From: Variovorax sp. WDL1
Lineage (GTDB): Bacteria > Pseudomonadota > Gammaproteobacteria > Burkholderiales > Burkholderiaceae_C
Assembly: GCF_001541225.1 (NCBI RefSeq)
Contig: NZ_LMTS01000009.1
Span: 15,775 to 49,857 of the forward strand
Direction: 5' to 3'
Length of the DNA stretch: 34,083 nt
A program made the position numbers and the translations under genes. Of the stretch, positions 16,116 to 23,873 are shown one piece after another (the stretch's first letter is position 1; each line of letters starts with the position of its first letter). The notes under the pieces were generated by a model. That model had not been told where the DNA came from. It searched no databases and saw only the letters and a program-made list of their open reading frames with translations.

Positions 16116-17192
16116 ATGCGTTTCATCTTCAAGACCAGCTACGCCCAGGACATCGCCCTGGCCAGGCACGGCGGCCACGTGTTCTGGTACGGCCTGCTGG
16201 GTGCGGTGCTGATCGCGGCGCCCTGGGTCCTGCCGGAGTACTGGCTGGCGCAGCTGACCTTCGTGCTCATCTACGGCATCGTCGGCCTGGGCCTGATGCT
16301 GCTGGCCGGCTTCACCGGGCAGTTCTCGATCGGGCATGCAGCCTTTCTCGGTACGGGTGCGTACACGCAGGCGGTTCTGGCCAATGCGGGCGTGCCGTTT
16401 CCGATTGCGCTGGCGGCGGCGGCGGCGCTGTCCGCGGCGGTAGGCGTCGTGGTGGCGCTGCCCGCGCTGCGGGTGAAGGGCATCTACCTGGGCATTGCCA
16501 CGCTGGCATTCGGCTTCATCGTAGAGGAGGTATTCGCCCGCTGGGAGCGCGTGACCGGCGGCAACTCGGGGCTGCACGTGAAGTCGCCCAGGCTCTTCGG
16601 GCTGGACATCAGCTCGAGCGAAAGCTTCTACATCGTGTGCCTGCTGATCGCGGTGCTGTGCACCTTCGCGATCCTGAACCTGCTGCGCTCGCCCACGGGC
16701 CGTGCCTTCGTCGCCATCCGTGACTCGGAGATCTCGGCCCAGAGCATGGGCATCCACCTGGCGCGCTACAAGACGATGTCCTTCGCCATCTCGGCGGCGC
16801 TGGCGGGGCTGGGCGGGGCGCTGTATGCGCACAAGCTCAGCTTCATCTCGCCGGACCAGTTCAACATCCTGCAGTCCATCGATCTCCTGCTGATGGTGGT
16901 GATCGGCGGGTTGGGCTCTGTGCATGGCGCCTTCCTGGGCGCGATCTTCCTGATCGCGATGCCGCAACTGATCGCGCTGGGCAAGGACTGGCTGCCGCCG
17001 GTGATCGGGCAGGCGCCGGGGCTGCAGGGGCTGGTCTACGGGCTCGTGCTGATCGGCTTCGTGCTCTTCGAGCCGCTGGGACTGTACGGGCGCTGGCTCA
17101 AGGTGCGCACCTACCTGCAGCTCTTTCCGTTCTATCGCAAGGGGCTGTTCAAGCGGCAGAAGGCCTTCACCAAGTCGGACCGCTTGAGATGA
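16116..17192 (+). CDS. livM: LIV-type ABC transporter permease LivM
   Basis: Second inner-membrane permease, 358 residues. Visible are LIYGIVGLGLMLLAGFTGQFSIGHAAFLGTGAYTQAVL, the loop LPALRVKGIYLGIATLAFGFIVEEV, the cytoplasmic coupling segment RDSEISAQSMGIHLARYKTMSFAISAALAGLGGALYAH and the closing VIGGLGSVHGAFLGAI. It begins 6 bp after livH and its stop overlaps the livG start by four bases (ATGA), so translation is probably coupled. Confidence 0.95.
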   Translation: MRFIFKTSYAQDIALARHGGHVFWYGLLGAVLIAAPWVLPEYWLAQLTFVLIYGIVGLGLMLLAGFTGQFSIGHAAFLGTGAYTQAVLANAGVPFPIALAAAAALSAAVGVVVALPALRVKGIYLGIATLAFGFIVEEVFARWERVTGGNSGLHVKSPRLFGLDISSSESFYIVCLLIAVLCTFAILNLLRSPTGRAFVAIRDSEISAQSMGIHLARYKTMSFAISAALAGLGGALYAHKLSFISPDQFNILQSIDLLLMVVIGGLGSVHGAFLGAIFLIAMPQLIALGKDWLPPVIGQAPGLQGLVYGLVLIGFVLFEPLGLYGRWLKVRTYLQLFPFYRKGLFKRQKAFTKSDRLR

Positions 17193-18091
17193 TGACTGCC
17201 CCCCAGCTTGCGACTTCGTCTGCTGCGCCCGCCCCCGAGGGGGAGGCCCGGCCGCCTTGGGGCGGCCCGGCGGTGGCCGGCGCCGACGTGCTCCTCTCGG
17301 CCAACGATCTGAGCGTGCGCTTCGGCGGCGTGCTGGCGGTCAACAAGGTGAGCTTCGAGGTGCGGCGCGGCGAGGTGTTCACGCTGATCGGGCCGAACGG
17401 CGCGGGCAAGACGACAGTCTTCAACCTGATCAGCCGCATCTACACGCCGACCACGGGCGAGATCCTGTGGCACGGCGGGGAGGGCGCGCCGGTCGTGCTG
17501 ACCGCGCATGCGCCGCACGAGATTGCGGCGCTGGGCATCGCGCGCACCTTCCAGAACATCGAGCTCTTCGAGCATGCGACGGTGCTGCACAACCTGCTGA
17601 TCGGGCGCCACACGCATCGGCGCTCCGGCTTCTGGAGCGAGATCTTCTTCACCCCGGCCACCCGGCGCGCCGAGATCGAGGCGCGCGAGAAGGTGGAGCA
17701 GGTGATCGACCTGCTGGACCTGCAGCATTACCGCGATTCGATGGTGGCGGGGCTGCCTTATGGCGTGCGCAAGGTGGTGGAGCTGGCGCGCGCGCTGTGC
17801 ACCCAGCCGAAGCTGCTGCTGCTCGACGAGCCGTCCTCCGGGCTCAACGTGGAGGAGACGGCGGACATGGCCTTCTGGATCCAGGACATCCAGAAGGAGC
17901 TGGGCATCTCGGTGCTGATGGTGGAGCACGACATGTCGCTGGTGTCGAAGGTGTCGGACCGGGTGCTGGCGATGAACATGGGGGAGGCGCTGGCTTCCGG
18001 GACGCCTCGGGAGGTGCAGTCGGATGCTCGTGTCGTGGAGGCCTACCTGGGGACTGTGGACGATCTGAGCAGCTTGAGGAGGGTGGCTTGA
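17189..18091 (+). CDS. livG: LIV-type ABC transporter ATPase LivG
   Basis: Cytoplasmic ATPase, 300 residues, about 40 more than usual. Walker A is GPNGAGKTT (68-76), the family motif ARTFQN is at 118-123, and Walker B LLLDEP is at about 210-215 followed by the switch His in VEHD. The signature region reads LPYGVRKVVELARAL (189-203), where many LivG have LAYGQQR. The extra N-terminus (residues 1-36, rich in Ala, Pro and Gly) is encoded by a GC-rich inverted repeat at 17234-17270. The true ATPase fold starts near LLSANDLSVRFGG. The overlap with livM fixes the ATG at 17189. Confidence 0.94.
   Translation: MMTAPQLATSSAAPAPEGEARPPWGGPAVAGADVLLSANDLSVRFGGVLAVNKVSFEVRRGEVFTLIGPNGAGKTTVFNLISRIYTPTTGEILWHGGEGAPVVLTAHAPHEIAALGIARTFQNIELFEHATVLHNLLIGRHTHRRSGFWSEIFFTPATRRAEIEAREKVEQVIDLLDLQHYRDSMVAGLPYGVRKVVELARALCTQPKLLLLDEPSSGLNVEETADMAFWIQDIQKELGISVLMVEHDMSLVSKVSDRVLAMNMGEALASGTPREVQSDARVVEAYLGTVDDLSSLRRVA
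17234..17270. repeat. GC-rich palindromic repeat inside the livG coding sequence
   Basis: CCCCC-GA-GGGGG at 17234-17245 is followed closely by GGCCGCC-TTGG-GGCGGCC at 17250-17267, two hairpin-forming elements in tandem. The pattern resembles dispersed GC-rich palindromes that I recall between genes in Comamonadaceae. Here it is in frame and supplies the extra N-terminal residues of LivG (PAPEGEARPPWGGPA). Confidence 0.55.
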
Positions 18092-18912
18092 TGGAGGCAG
18101 TCCCCCATGGACGGGCGCCCGGCATGCGGTGCGGGCCGGGCGACGACAACACCGTCCTCCAGCTGCTCAACGTCGAAAGCGCCTACGGCCCCATCAAGGC
18201 CATCCGCGGCGTCAGCCTCAAGGTTCGCCAGGGAGAGATCGCCACGGTGCTCGGCTCCAACGGCGCCGGCAAGACCACGATCCTCAAGACCATCTCCGGC
18301 ATCATCGACCCGCGCAAAGGCAGCATCGAGTTCGAGGGCCGCAGCATCACCGCCCAGGACCCGGCCCACATCGTCCAGCAGGGCCTCAGCCACGTCCCCG
18401 AGGGCCGCGAGGTCTTCCCGCTGCTGTCGGTCAGGGACAACCTGTTGATGGGCGCCTACACCCGAAGCGACCGCGACGGCGTGGCGCGCGACATGGAGAC
18501 CGTCTACGCCTACTTTCCCATCCTGCGCGAGCGCGCCACCCAGCACGCCGGCCTGCTCTCCGGCGGCCAGCAGCAGATGCTCGCCATCTCGCGCGCCATC
18601 ATGGCCGCGCCCAGGCTGATCCTGCTCGACGAGCCCAGCCTCGGCCTGTCGCCCAAGCTCACGCGCGAGATCTTCGAGATCGTGGTGCGCATCAACCGCG
18701 AGCGCGGCACCACCATCCTGCTGGTCGAACAGAACGCCAACATGGCGCTCAACGCCTCCGACTACGGCTACGTGCTCGAGAACGGCCGCATCGTGATGGA
18801 GGACACCTGCGAGCGCCTGCGCGAGAAGGAGGACATCAAGGAGTTCTACCTCGGCCTGAAGGACGAGGGCGTGCGCGGCGAGCGGCGCTGGAAGAAGAAG
18901 ACCTGGAGGTGA
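18091..18912 (+). CDS. livF: LIV-type ABC transporter ATPase LivF
   Basis: Second cytoplasmic ATPase, 273 residues. Walker A is GSNGAGKTT (55-63), the LivF-typical HVPEGREVFPLLSVRDNLLMGAY is at about 101-123, the signature LSGGQQQ at 156-162, Walker B LILLDEPSLGLSP at about 176-188, and the His-loop position is Gln in VEQNAN, as usual for LivF. The ATG at 18091 shares its A with the livG stop (TGATG). The first 20 or so residues are a non-conserved Gly/Pro/Arg-rich lead-in before TVLQLLNVESAYG, so translation may really begin a little further in. Confidence 0.95.
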   Translation: MEAVPHGRAPGMRCGPGDDNTVLQLLNVESAYGPIKAIRGVSLKVRQGEIATVLGSNGAGKTTILKTISGIIDPRKGSIEFEGRSITAQDPAHIVQQGLSHVPEGREVFPLLSVRDNLLMGAYTRSDRDGVARDMETVYAYFPILRERATQHAGLLSGGQQQMLAISRAIMAAPRLILLDEPSLGLSPKLTREIFEIVVRINRERGTTILLVEQNANMALNASDYGYVLENGRIVMEDTCERLREKEDIKEFYLGLKDEGVRGERRWKKKTWR

Positions 18913-18917
18913 AGGCC

Positions 18918-20774
18918 ATGCAGGGACTCTGGGACACCGCCCACATCCAGCCGCGCCACGACATCGTCATGCCGGGCGAGACCATCCCGGCCGTCTTCTG
19001 GAACGCCGTTGCCTCGCGCGGCGACCGCGTGTGGATGCGGCAGAAGCAATTCGGCATCTGGCACAGCTGGAGCTGGCGGCAGACCGCCGAGGCGGTGCGC
19101 GAGATCGCCGGCGGCCTGATGGCCCTCGGCTTCGCGCCCGGCGAGTGCGCCTCCATCCTCGCCAACACAGTCGTCGAATGGGTGCTGGCCGATCTCGCCG
19201 TGCTCAGCTGCGGCGGCGTGGCCAACGGCATCTACCCGACCGACGCCGCCTCGCAGGCGCACTACATCTGCGAGGACTCTCGCACCACCGTGCTCTTCGT
19301 CGAGGACGACGAGCAGCTCGACAAGGCGCTGGAGGTGCGCACCGGGCTGCCGCTCCTGCGCAAGGTGATCGTGTTCGACATGGAGGGGCTGCGCGATCTG
19401 CACGATCCCGGCGTCATGAGCCTGGAGGCCTTGCGCGCCCTCGGCCGCGAGCACCTGCAAGCTCACCCGAAGGCGCTCGAGCAGCGCATCGCCGCCTGCC
19501 GCCCCGAAGATCTCGCGATCCTGGTCTACACCTCGGGCACCACCGGCAAGCCCAAGGGCGCGATGCACTCCCACCGCGGCCTGGTCCACACCGTGCGCGG
19601 CTACAACACCCTCGTGGCGCAGGACGAGCACGACGAACGCATGTGCTTCCTGCCCCTGTGCCACATCGCCGAGCGCCTGGGCGGCGAGTACTTCTCGATG
19701 TACACCGGCGCCATCCTGAACTTCGTCGAGAACCCCGAGACCGTGCCCGAGAACGTGCGCGAGATCGCGCCCACCGTCTTCACTGCCGTGCCGCGCGTGT
19801 GGGAGAAGTTCTACTCGAGCGTGATGATCGCCCTCAAGGAGGCGAGCGGCCTGCAGCAGGCGGCGTACGCCTGGAGCATCGGCGTGGGCAGCGCCATCGC
19901 CGAGCGCGTGCTCGCGGGCCGGCCGGTCGGTGCCGGATGGCGCCTCAAGTTCCGGCTGGCGCGCTGGCTTGCGCTGGACAACGTGCGCAAGCTCATCGGC
20001 ATCCACCGCGCGCGCTTCCTGGTCACCGGCGCGGCGCCGATCTCGCCCGAGCTGGTCAAGTGGTACCTGGCGCTCGGCGTCCCCATGGTCGAGGTCTGGG
20101 GCATGACCGAGACCTGCGGCGCCGCCACCGGCGTGCCGGCCGGGCGCATCAAGCCCGGTTCCATCGGCCCGGCCGCGGGCTACAACGAGGTGCGTCTCGA
20201 TCCCGCCACCGGCGAGATCCTGGTGCGCGGCACCAACGTCTTCATGGGCTACCTCAACCTGCCCGGGAAGACCGCCGAGACCATCGACGCCGATGGCTGG
20301 CTGCACACCGGCGACGTCGGCACCGTCGACGAGGACGGGTATTTCCGCATTACCGACCGGATGAAGGACATCATCATCACGGCAGGCGGCAAGAACATCA
20401 CGCCCAGCGAGCTGGAGAACGAGCTCAAGTTCAGCCCCTACATCACCGACGCCGTGGTGATCGGCGATGCCAGGCCCTATCTGACGGTGATCATCATGAT
20501 CGACCAGGAGAACGTCGAGAAATTCGCCCAGGACCACGACGTGCCCTTCAGCAACTACCAGAGCCTCACGCGCGCACAGGAAGTGCAGGACCTGATCCAG
20601 GGGGAGCTCGACCGCGTCAACGCGAAGTTCGCCCGCGTCGAGCAGATCAAGAAGTTCTTCCTGCTGGAGACGCAGCTGAGCGCCGAGGACGAGGAGCTCA
20701 CCCCCACCATGAAGCTCAAGCGCAAGCTCGTGCAGGCCAAGTACGCCGAGCGCATCGACGCCATGTACGCCTAG
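18918..20774 (+). CDS. AMP-dependent acyl-CoA synthetase (long-chain fatty acid CoA ligase type)
   Basis: ATP- and CoA-dependent acid:CoA ligase, 618 residues. Adenylation motifs: YTSGTTGKPKG (204-214), VWGMTETCGAATGV, DGWLHTGDVGTVDEDGYFRITDRMKDIII and GGKNITPSELE with the C-terminal catalytic-Lys domain. Overall it resembles the FadD15/long-chain branch rather than short-chain acetate enzymes. It is embedded between livF (5-bp gap) and the livK-type receptor. This gene order is common in Burkholderiales and suggests the imported acid is trapped as its CoA ester. The actual acid (fatty, aromatic or branched) is unknown. The ATG at 18918 has GGAGG about ten bases upstream. Confidence 0.93.
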   Translation: MQGLWDTAHIQPRHDIVMPGETIPAVFWNAVASRGDRVWMRQKQFGIWHSWSWRQTAEAVREIAGGLMALGFAPGECASILANTVVEWVLADLAVLSCGGVANGIYPTDAASQAHYICEDSRTTVLFVEDDEQLDKALEVRTGLPLLRKVIVFDMEGLRDLHDPGVMSLEALRALGREHLQAHPKALEQRIAACRPEDLAILVYTSGTTGKPKGAMHSHRGLVHTVRGYNTLVAQDEHDERMCFLPLCHIAERLGGEYFSMYTGAILNFVENPETVPENVREIAPTVFTAVPRVWEKFYSSVMIALKEASGLQQAAYAWSIGVGSAIAERVLAGRPVGAGWRLKFRLARWLALDNVRKLIGIHRARFLVTGAAPISPELVKWYLALGVPMVEVWGMTETCGAATGVPAGRIKPGSIGPAAGYNEVRLDPATGEILVRGTNVFMGYLNLPGKTAETIDADGWLHTGDVGTVDEDGYFRITDRMKDIIITAGGKNITPSELENELKFSPYITDAVVIGDARPYLTVIIMIDQENVEKFAQDHDVPFSNYQSLTRAQEVQDLIQGELDRVNAKFARVEQIKKFFLLETQLSAEDEELTPTMKLKRKLVQAKYAERIDAMYA

Positions 20775-20803
20775 TTTTTTGCCACAACCGAGGAGACCAC
20801 GCC

Positions 20804-21976
20804 ATGAAGATCCAGGCTCTGATTCCGCTGGCAGCGACTGCCGGCCTTGCACTGAGTTCCGGCCTGGCCGGCGCGCAATCGCAGGGCGTCACCAAGGACG
20901 AGATCCGCATCGGCACCATCCAGGACCTGTCGGGCCCACTTGCCGGCTTCGGCAAGCAGGCGCGCAACGGCATGCAGCTGCGGGTGGATGAGCTCAACGA
21001 GCAGGGCAACGTCAATGGCCGCAAGCTCAAGCTCTTCGTCGAGGACTCGGGCTACGACCCCAAGAAGGCGGTGCTGGCCGCGCAGAAGCTGGTCAACCAG
21101 GACAAGATCTTCATCATGGCCGGCCACATCGGCACCGCCCAGAACATGGCGGCCATGCCGGTGCAGTTCGAGAAGAACGTCGTCAACTTCCTGCCCATCA
21201 CCGCGGCGCGCGAGATGTACGAGCCGCACCACAGGCTCAAGTACTCCTTCGCCGCCACCTACTACGACCAGATCCGCCTGGCACTGCCCAAGATGATCAA
21301 GGACAAGGGCGCCAAGAAGGTCTGCACCATCTACCAGGACGACGAGTTCGGCCTCGAGGTGCAGCGCGGCGCCGAGGCCGGCCTCAAGACCGTGGGCATG
21401 GAACTGGCCGAGAAGACCTCGTACAAGCGCGGCGCCACCGACTTCTCGTCACAGGTCGCGAAGATGAAAGCCGCCAACTGCGACCTGGTCGTGCTGGGCA
21501 CCATCATCCGCGAGACCATCGGCACGGTGGGCGAGGCGCGCAAGACCGGCTTCAACCCGACCTTCCTCGGCTCCAGCGCCGCCTACACCGACCTGATTCA
21601 CAAGCTGGGCGGCAAGGCCGTGGAGGGCGTCTACGCCACCCACACGGTGCAGCATCCCTATCTCGACGAGGCTTCGCAGCCGCTGCGCTTCTGGGCCAAC
21701 AAGTACAAGACCAAGTTCAACGAGGACCCGACGGTGTTCTCGGTCTACGGCTACGCGATCATCGACCAGTTCATCAAGGCTGCGCAGAAGGCCGGGCCCA
21801 ATCTCACGACCGACAGCTTCGTGAAGGCGATGGACACGATGACCTTCGAGCCCGACATGTTCGGCGCGCCGAAGAGCACGTACACCGCCACCAAGCGATT
21901 GGGCAACGAGCTGTCGCGGCTGTCGCAGATCGTGGATGGGAAGTGGAAGGTGGTGTCGGATTACGTGGCGCCTTGA
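20804..21976 (+). CDS. LIV-type ABC transporter substrate-binding protein (LivK-like)
   Basis: Periplasmic receptor of the HAAT family, 390 residues. The signal peptide MKIQALIPLAATAGLALSSG ends near AGAQS (about residues 20-26). The mature part begins GVTKDEIRIGTIQDLSGPLAGFGKQARNGMQL, the standard Peripla_BP_6 start, and ends VDGKWKVVSDYVAP. It is the last gene of the liv unit, 29 bp after the ligase with an AGGAG ribosome site. The AT-rich CTAGTTTTTT just before it is too weak to call a terminator. Ligand specificity cannot be read from the sequence. Confidence 0.94.
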   Translation: MKIQALIPLAATAGLALSSGLAGAQSQGVTKDEIRIGTIQDLSGPLAGFGKQARNGMQLRVDELNEQGNVNGRKLKLFVEDSGYDPKKAVLAAQKLVNQDKIFIMAGHIGTAQNMAAMPVQFEKNVVNFLPITAAREMYEPHHRLKYSFAATYYDQIRLALPKMIKDKGAKKVCTIYQDDEFGLEVQRGAEAGLKTVGMELAEKTSYKRGATDFSSQVAKMKAANCDLVVLGTIIRETIGTVGEARKTGFNPTFLGSSAAYTDLIHKLGGKAVEGVYATHTVQHPYLDEASQPLRFWANKYKTKFNEDPTVFSVYGYAIIDQFIKAAQKAGPNLTTDSFVKAMDTMTFEPDMFGAPKSTYTATKRLGNELSRLSQIVDGKWKVVSDYVAP

Positions 21977-22091
21977 GGTGGGCAATTTCGATTGCCGGAT
22001 GCTTGCCGTTACTCTGGCTCTGCGCCGGCGTGTGTCGGCCATCCAAGCCACGGTACGAACGCCCGGTCCCAGACGATGCCCGTGAGGAAAG

Positions 22092-22343
22092 CTATAGCTT
22101 CTTGAATGCCTGCTCCAAATCATTGACCATTTCAAATGGAGAAGACCTGGTAGAGCTTGCAAGGTCCAGCGCCAGTTCGATAGGGTAGGCAAGCAGGTCG
22201 ATGCTGCCGTCTTCAACCTGTTGAGTGAATCCTGACGCGTAGCCAACCTTTTCATAGATCGTTAGATTGGCCCGGACTGCCGTCTCCTGCTCGCTCAGGC
22301 ACAGGGCCGTCCTGGCACGTCGGATGTGTTGATTCGGATACAT
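22092..22343 (-). CDS. Small protein after the second Rhs tail, candidate immunity protein
   Basis: An 83-residue soluble-looking protein with no family I recognise (MYPNQHIRRAR..., Glu/Asp-rich C-terminus). The ATG at 22343 lies 8 bases after the stop of the second Rhs tail, with AAGAGA as ribosome site. That is the normal spacing for toxin/immunity pairs, so an immunity role is inferred from position alone. GC is clearly lower than that of the flanking metabolic genes. No membrane segment is seen, which would fit a cytosolic toxin target. Confidence 0.6.
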   Translation of the reverse strand: MYPNQHIRRARTALCLSEQETAVRANLTIYEKVGYASGFTQQVEDGSIDLLAYPIELALDLASSTRSSPFEMVNDLEQAFKKL

Positions 22344-22351
22344 GATTTCTC

Positions 22352-22601
22352 TTACGGTAAGACAAGCCGGGGAACGAACCTTGGGCTAGGGCTGTATCTC
22401 GGTGTGATCTGGCTGCGCGGATTCGCCCACTGCGGAATCCAGAGCCCAGGGCTGTCCGGAGCGTAGTCATACTTCGTCGGATCCCATGGCTCGGCATCGC
22501 CGTTCGGGTCCGCCTCACACTGTCCGTCCTTCAATTTTTTCTGTCCAGGCCAAGGCTTCTTTGCATTTGGCGGCCAAGTCCCATCGTCATCACCATCGCT
22601 A
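22352..22601 (-). pseudogene. Orphan Rhs C-terminal tail (second tip), detached from its core
   Basis: An open frame of about 83 codons, starting FSDGDDDGTWPPNAKKPWPG and ending RFVPRLVLP, lies directly after the 40-bp core repeat but one frame off from it: the core frame stops at once (MPI then TAG). It has no start codon of its own and no DPxGL junction, so it is the remnant of a displaced tip. It is Pro/Asp/Trp-rich and matches no toxin family that I recognise. It keeps an intact downstream candidate immunity gene, as displaced Rhs and CDI tips often do. Confidence 0.6.
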
Positions 22602-22783
22602 AATCGGCATCGGCCCGTTGGCCCTGGGCAGGTAGATGTACTGCGTGCTGCCCGCACTGTTGGCTCCGCCCATGCCGGTCTCGGCGAGCAGGCTTCCGTC
22701 CTCGTCGTACATGAACGCGAAGCCCAGCTTCTCGGCGTCGCGGGGACTCGGCCCACACAGCTTGGTAAGGAGAGTTAGATCCG
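22599..22783 (-). pseudogene. Rhs core fragment (upstream half of the core end)
   Basis: The minus-strand frame reads EKLGFAFMYDEDGSLLAETG, then GSTQYIYLPRANGPMPI and a TAG. This is the piece of Rhs core that normally precedes AAVINGQIYAVHSDHLNTPRRL. That continuation is not here but 1.2 kb upstream on the same strand, in the other fragment. The fragment begins right after the first candidate immunity gene and ends within the 40-bp repeat. Confidence 0.75.
22602..22641. repeat. Direct repeat copy B within the Rhs core (40 bp)
   Basis: This 40-bp stretch matches 23803-23842 at 39 of 40 positions; the single difference is C here against G there. It encodes YIYLP(R/T)ANGPMPI on the minus strand. 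The copies are 1201 bp apart and mark both ends of the permuted Rhs unit. Confidence 0.95.
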
Positions 22784-23044
22784 CTATTTCTTCAGCAGAA
22801 CGAGGTACCAAGCGACGTAGAGGGCAAGCAGCACAAGTGCGAGCATCTGCCCTTGGGCACACAGCCTTTTTCCTTCCTCGTCGTACTTGTCCTTACTGAA
22901 TGACCACCAGAAGAGCCATCCGACCGAGCGATCAGAACTGGAGGCTTTCTCGTTGAGGTGATCGTTGGCCTTTAAACCAAGCACGATGTAGGTCACTCCA
23001 AAAGCCGCTGAGGCGATCAGCAGAATCAAAGTCCAGATGGTCAT
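22784..23044 (-). CDS. Small two-helix membrane protein after the Rhs tip, candidate immunity protein
   Basis: An 86-residue protein with two hydrophobic segments, about residues 3-23 (IWTLILLIASAAFGVTYIVLG) and 66-84 (MLALVLLALYVAWYLVLLK), joined by a polar loop rich in Lys and Asp (KASSSDRSVG...SKDKYDEEGKRL). Its ATG overlaps the end of the Rhs tip gene by four bases, typical of effector/immunity pairs. I recognise no family. A membrane-located immunity protein would fit a toxin acting at the inner membrane or periplasm; this is inference from position and topology. Confidence 0.7.
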   Translation of the reverse strand: MTIWTLILLIASAAFGVTYIVLGLKANDHLNEKASSSDRSVGWLFWWSFSKDKYDEEGKRLCAQGQMLALVLLALYVAWYLVLLKK

Positions 23045-23844
23045 GGCAAAGGCTCCATAGGCCCCATGTCAAGGGAGGGCAGCGGAATTGGCGGCGACAC
23101 AAAGACACCCAAACGGAGGCATATCCGCGCATCGCGTTTGACACCAGGGCTAATGAAGAGACCTCCAAATCTCTTGGGAACAGGGGCTCCGGGCGGATCC
23201 ATCTGCTTCGGCACGCCGCCCTCATGCTTGCAGCTCTGAGGCGGTGGCGGAGGGAGGGGGGCATCACAAATCTCGACGCCTCCGCCAAACGTGGGCTCGG
23301 CGCTCATCGACGTCGGCTCCATCCCCCCCGTAATGCAAGCCAGGCCCATGCACCCAAATGCGTTCACGTTAGGCGCGCCCCGACTCCGCCCCTGTGGACT
23401 ACCGCCGCCCATCAACCCCAGCGGATCGGAGTATCGCAGCGGATTTCCGTGCACATAGCCGAACCTGTTCAGGTCGTCATATAGGCCGAGCGGATCGCCT
23501 TGCAGGTATCTGCCCAGCGCGGCGCTGTAGCTTCGGAAGTAGTTGTAGAACAAGCCCGACTCCTTGTCGTAATACTGACCTGGCCAACGCAGGTTGAACA
23601 CGAACTCAGCAAAGCTCGTGACGCCAGGATTCGGCGTGACATCAAGGTCGGCAAACCTGTTGTGTGCCGTGGTCGGCTTCGTGTCGCCGAATGCCGAGTA
23701 GCTCCATTGCCAAACCACTTGGCCGTTGCTATCGGTCAGTCGCCTGGGCGTGTTGAGGTGGTCGCTGTGCACCGCGTAGATCTGGCCGTTGATCACCGCC
23801 GCAATCGGCATCGGCCCGTTGGCCGTGGGCAGGTAGATGTACAA
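23041..23844 (-). pseudogene. N-terminally truncated Rhs protein: core end plus variable C-terminal tip
   Basis: A 267-codon remnant of a polymorphic Rhs toxin. Residues 2-144 are the end of the beta-cage core: YIYLPTANGPMPIAAVI, YAVHSDHLNTPRRLTD (24-39), then RYLQGDPLGLYDDLNRFGYVHGNPLRYSDPLGL (112-144). The last DPLGL is the usual junction with the variable tip. The tip (145-267) is Gly/Pro-rich with PPPPPP and several Cys and matches no toxin family I can name. Upstream the core breaks off exactly at the 40-bp repeat, with an in-frame TGA nine bases before the first codon. No ATG is available; the frame opens with TTG. A full Rhs needs over 1000 further residues, so this is a fragment, though its tip/immunity pair is intact. 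Confidence 0.85.
23803..23842. repeat. Direct repeat copy A within the Rhs core (40 bp)
   Basis: Partner of 22602-22641 (39/40 identical), in the same orientation. On the minus strand it is the very start of the truncated Rhs fragment. The homology to Rhs ends sharply at its outer edge, where unrelated sequence leading to the ABC receptor gene begins. Confidence 0.95.
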
Positions 23845-23873
23845 GCCGCGTCATCACCGCGCCATCACCGCCC

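Noticed and set aside
20771..20785. Terminator between the acyl-CoA ligase and the LivK-type gene (run of six T)
   Set aside because: No stem precedes the T-run, and the receptor gene clearly belongs to the same unit.
21977..23850. An insertion sequence or transposase explaining the low-GC Rhs region
   Set aside because: No transposase frame, terminal inverted repeats or target duplication is visible; the only repeats are the 40-bp core copies.
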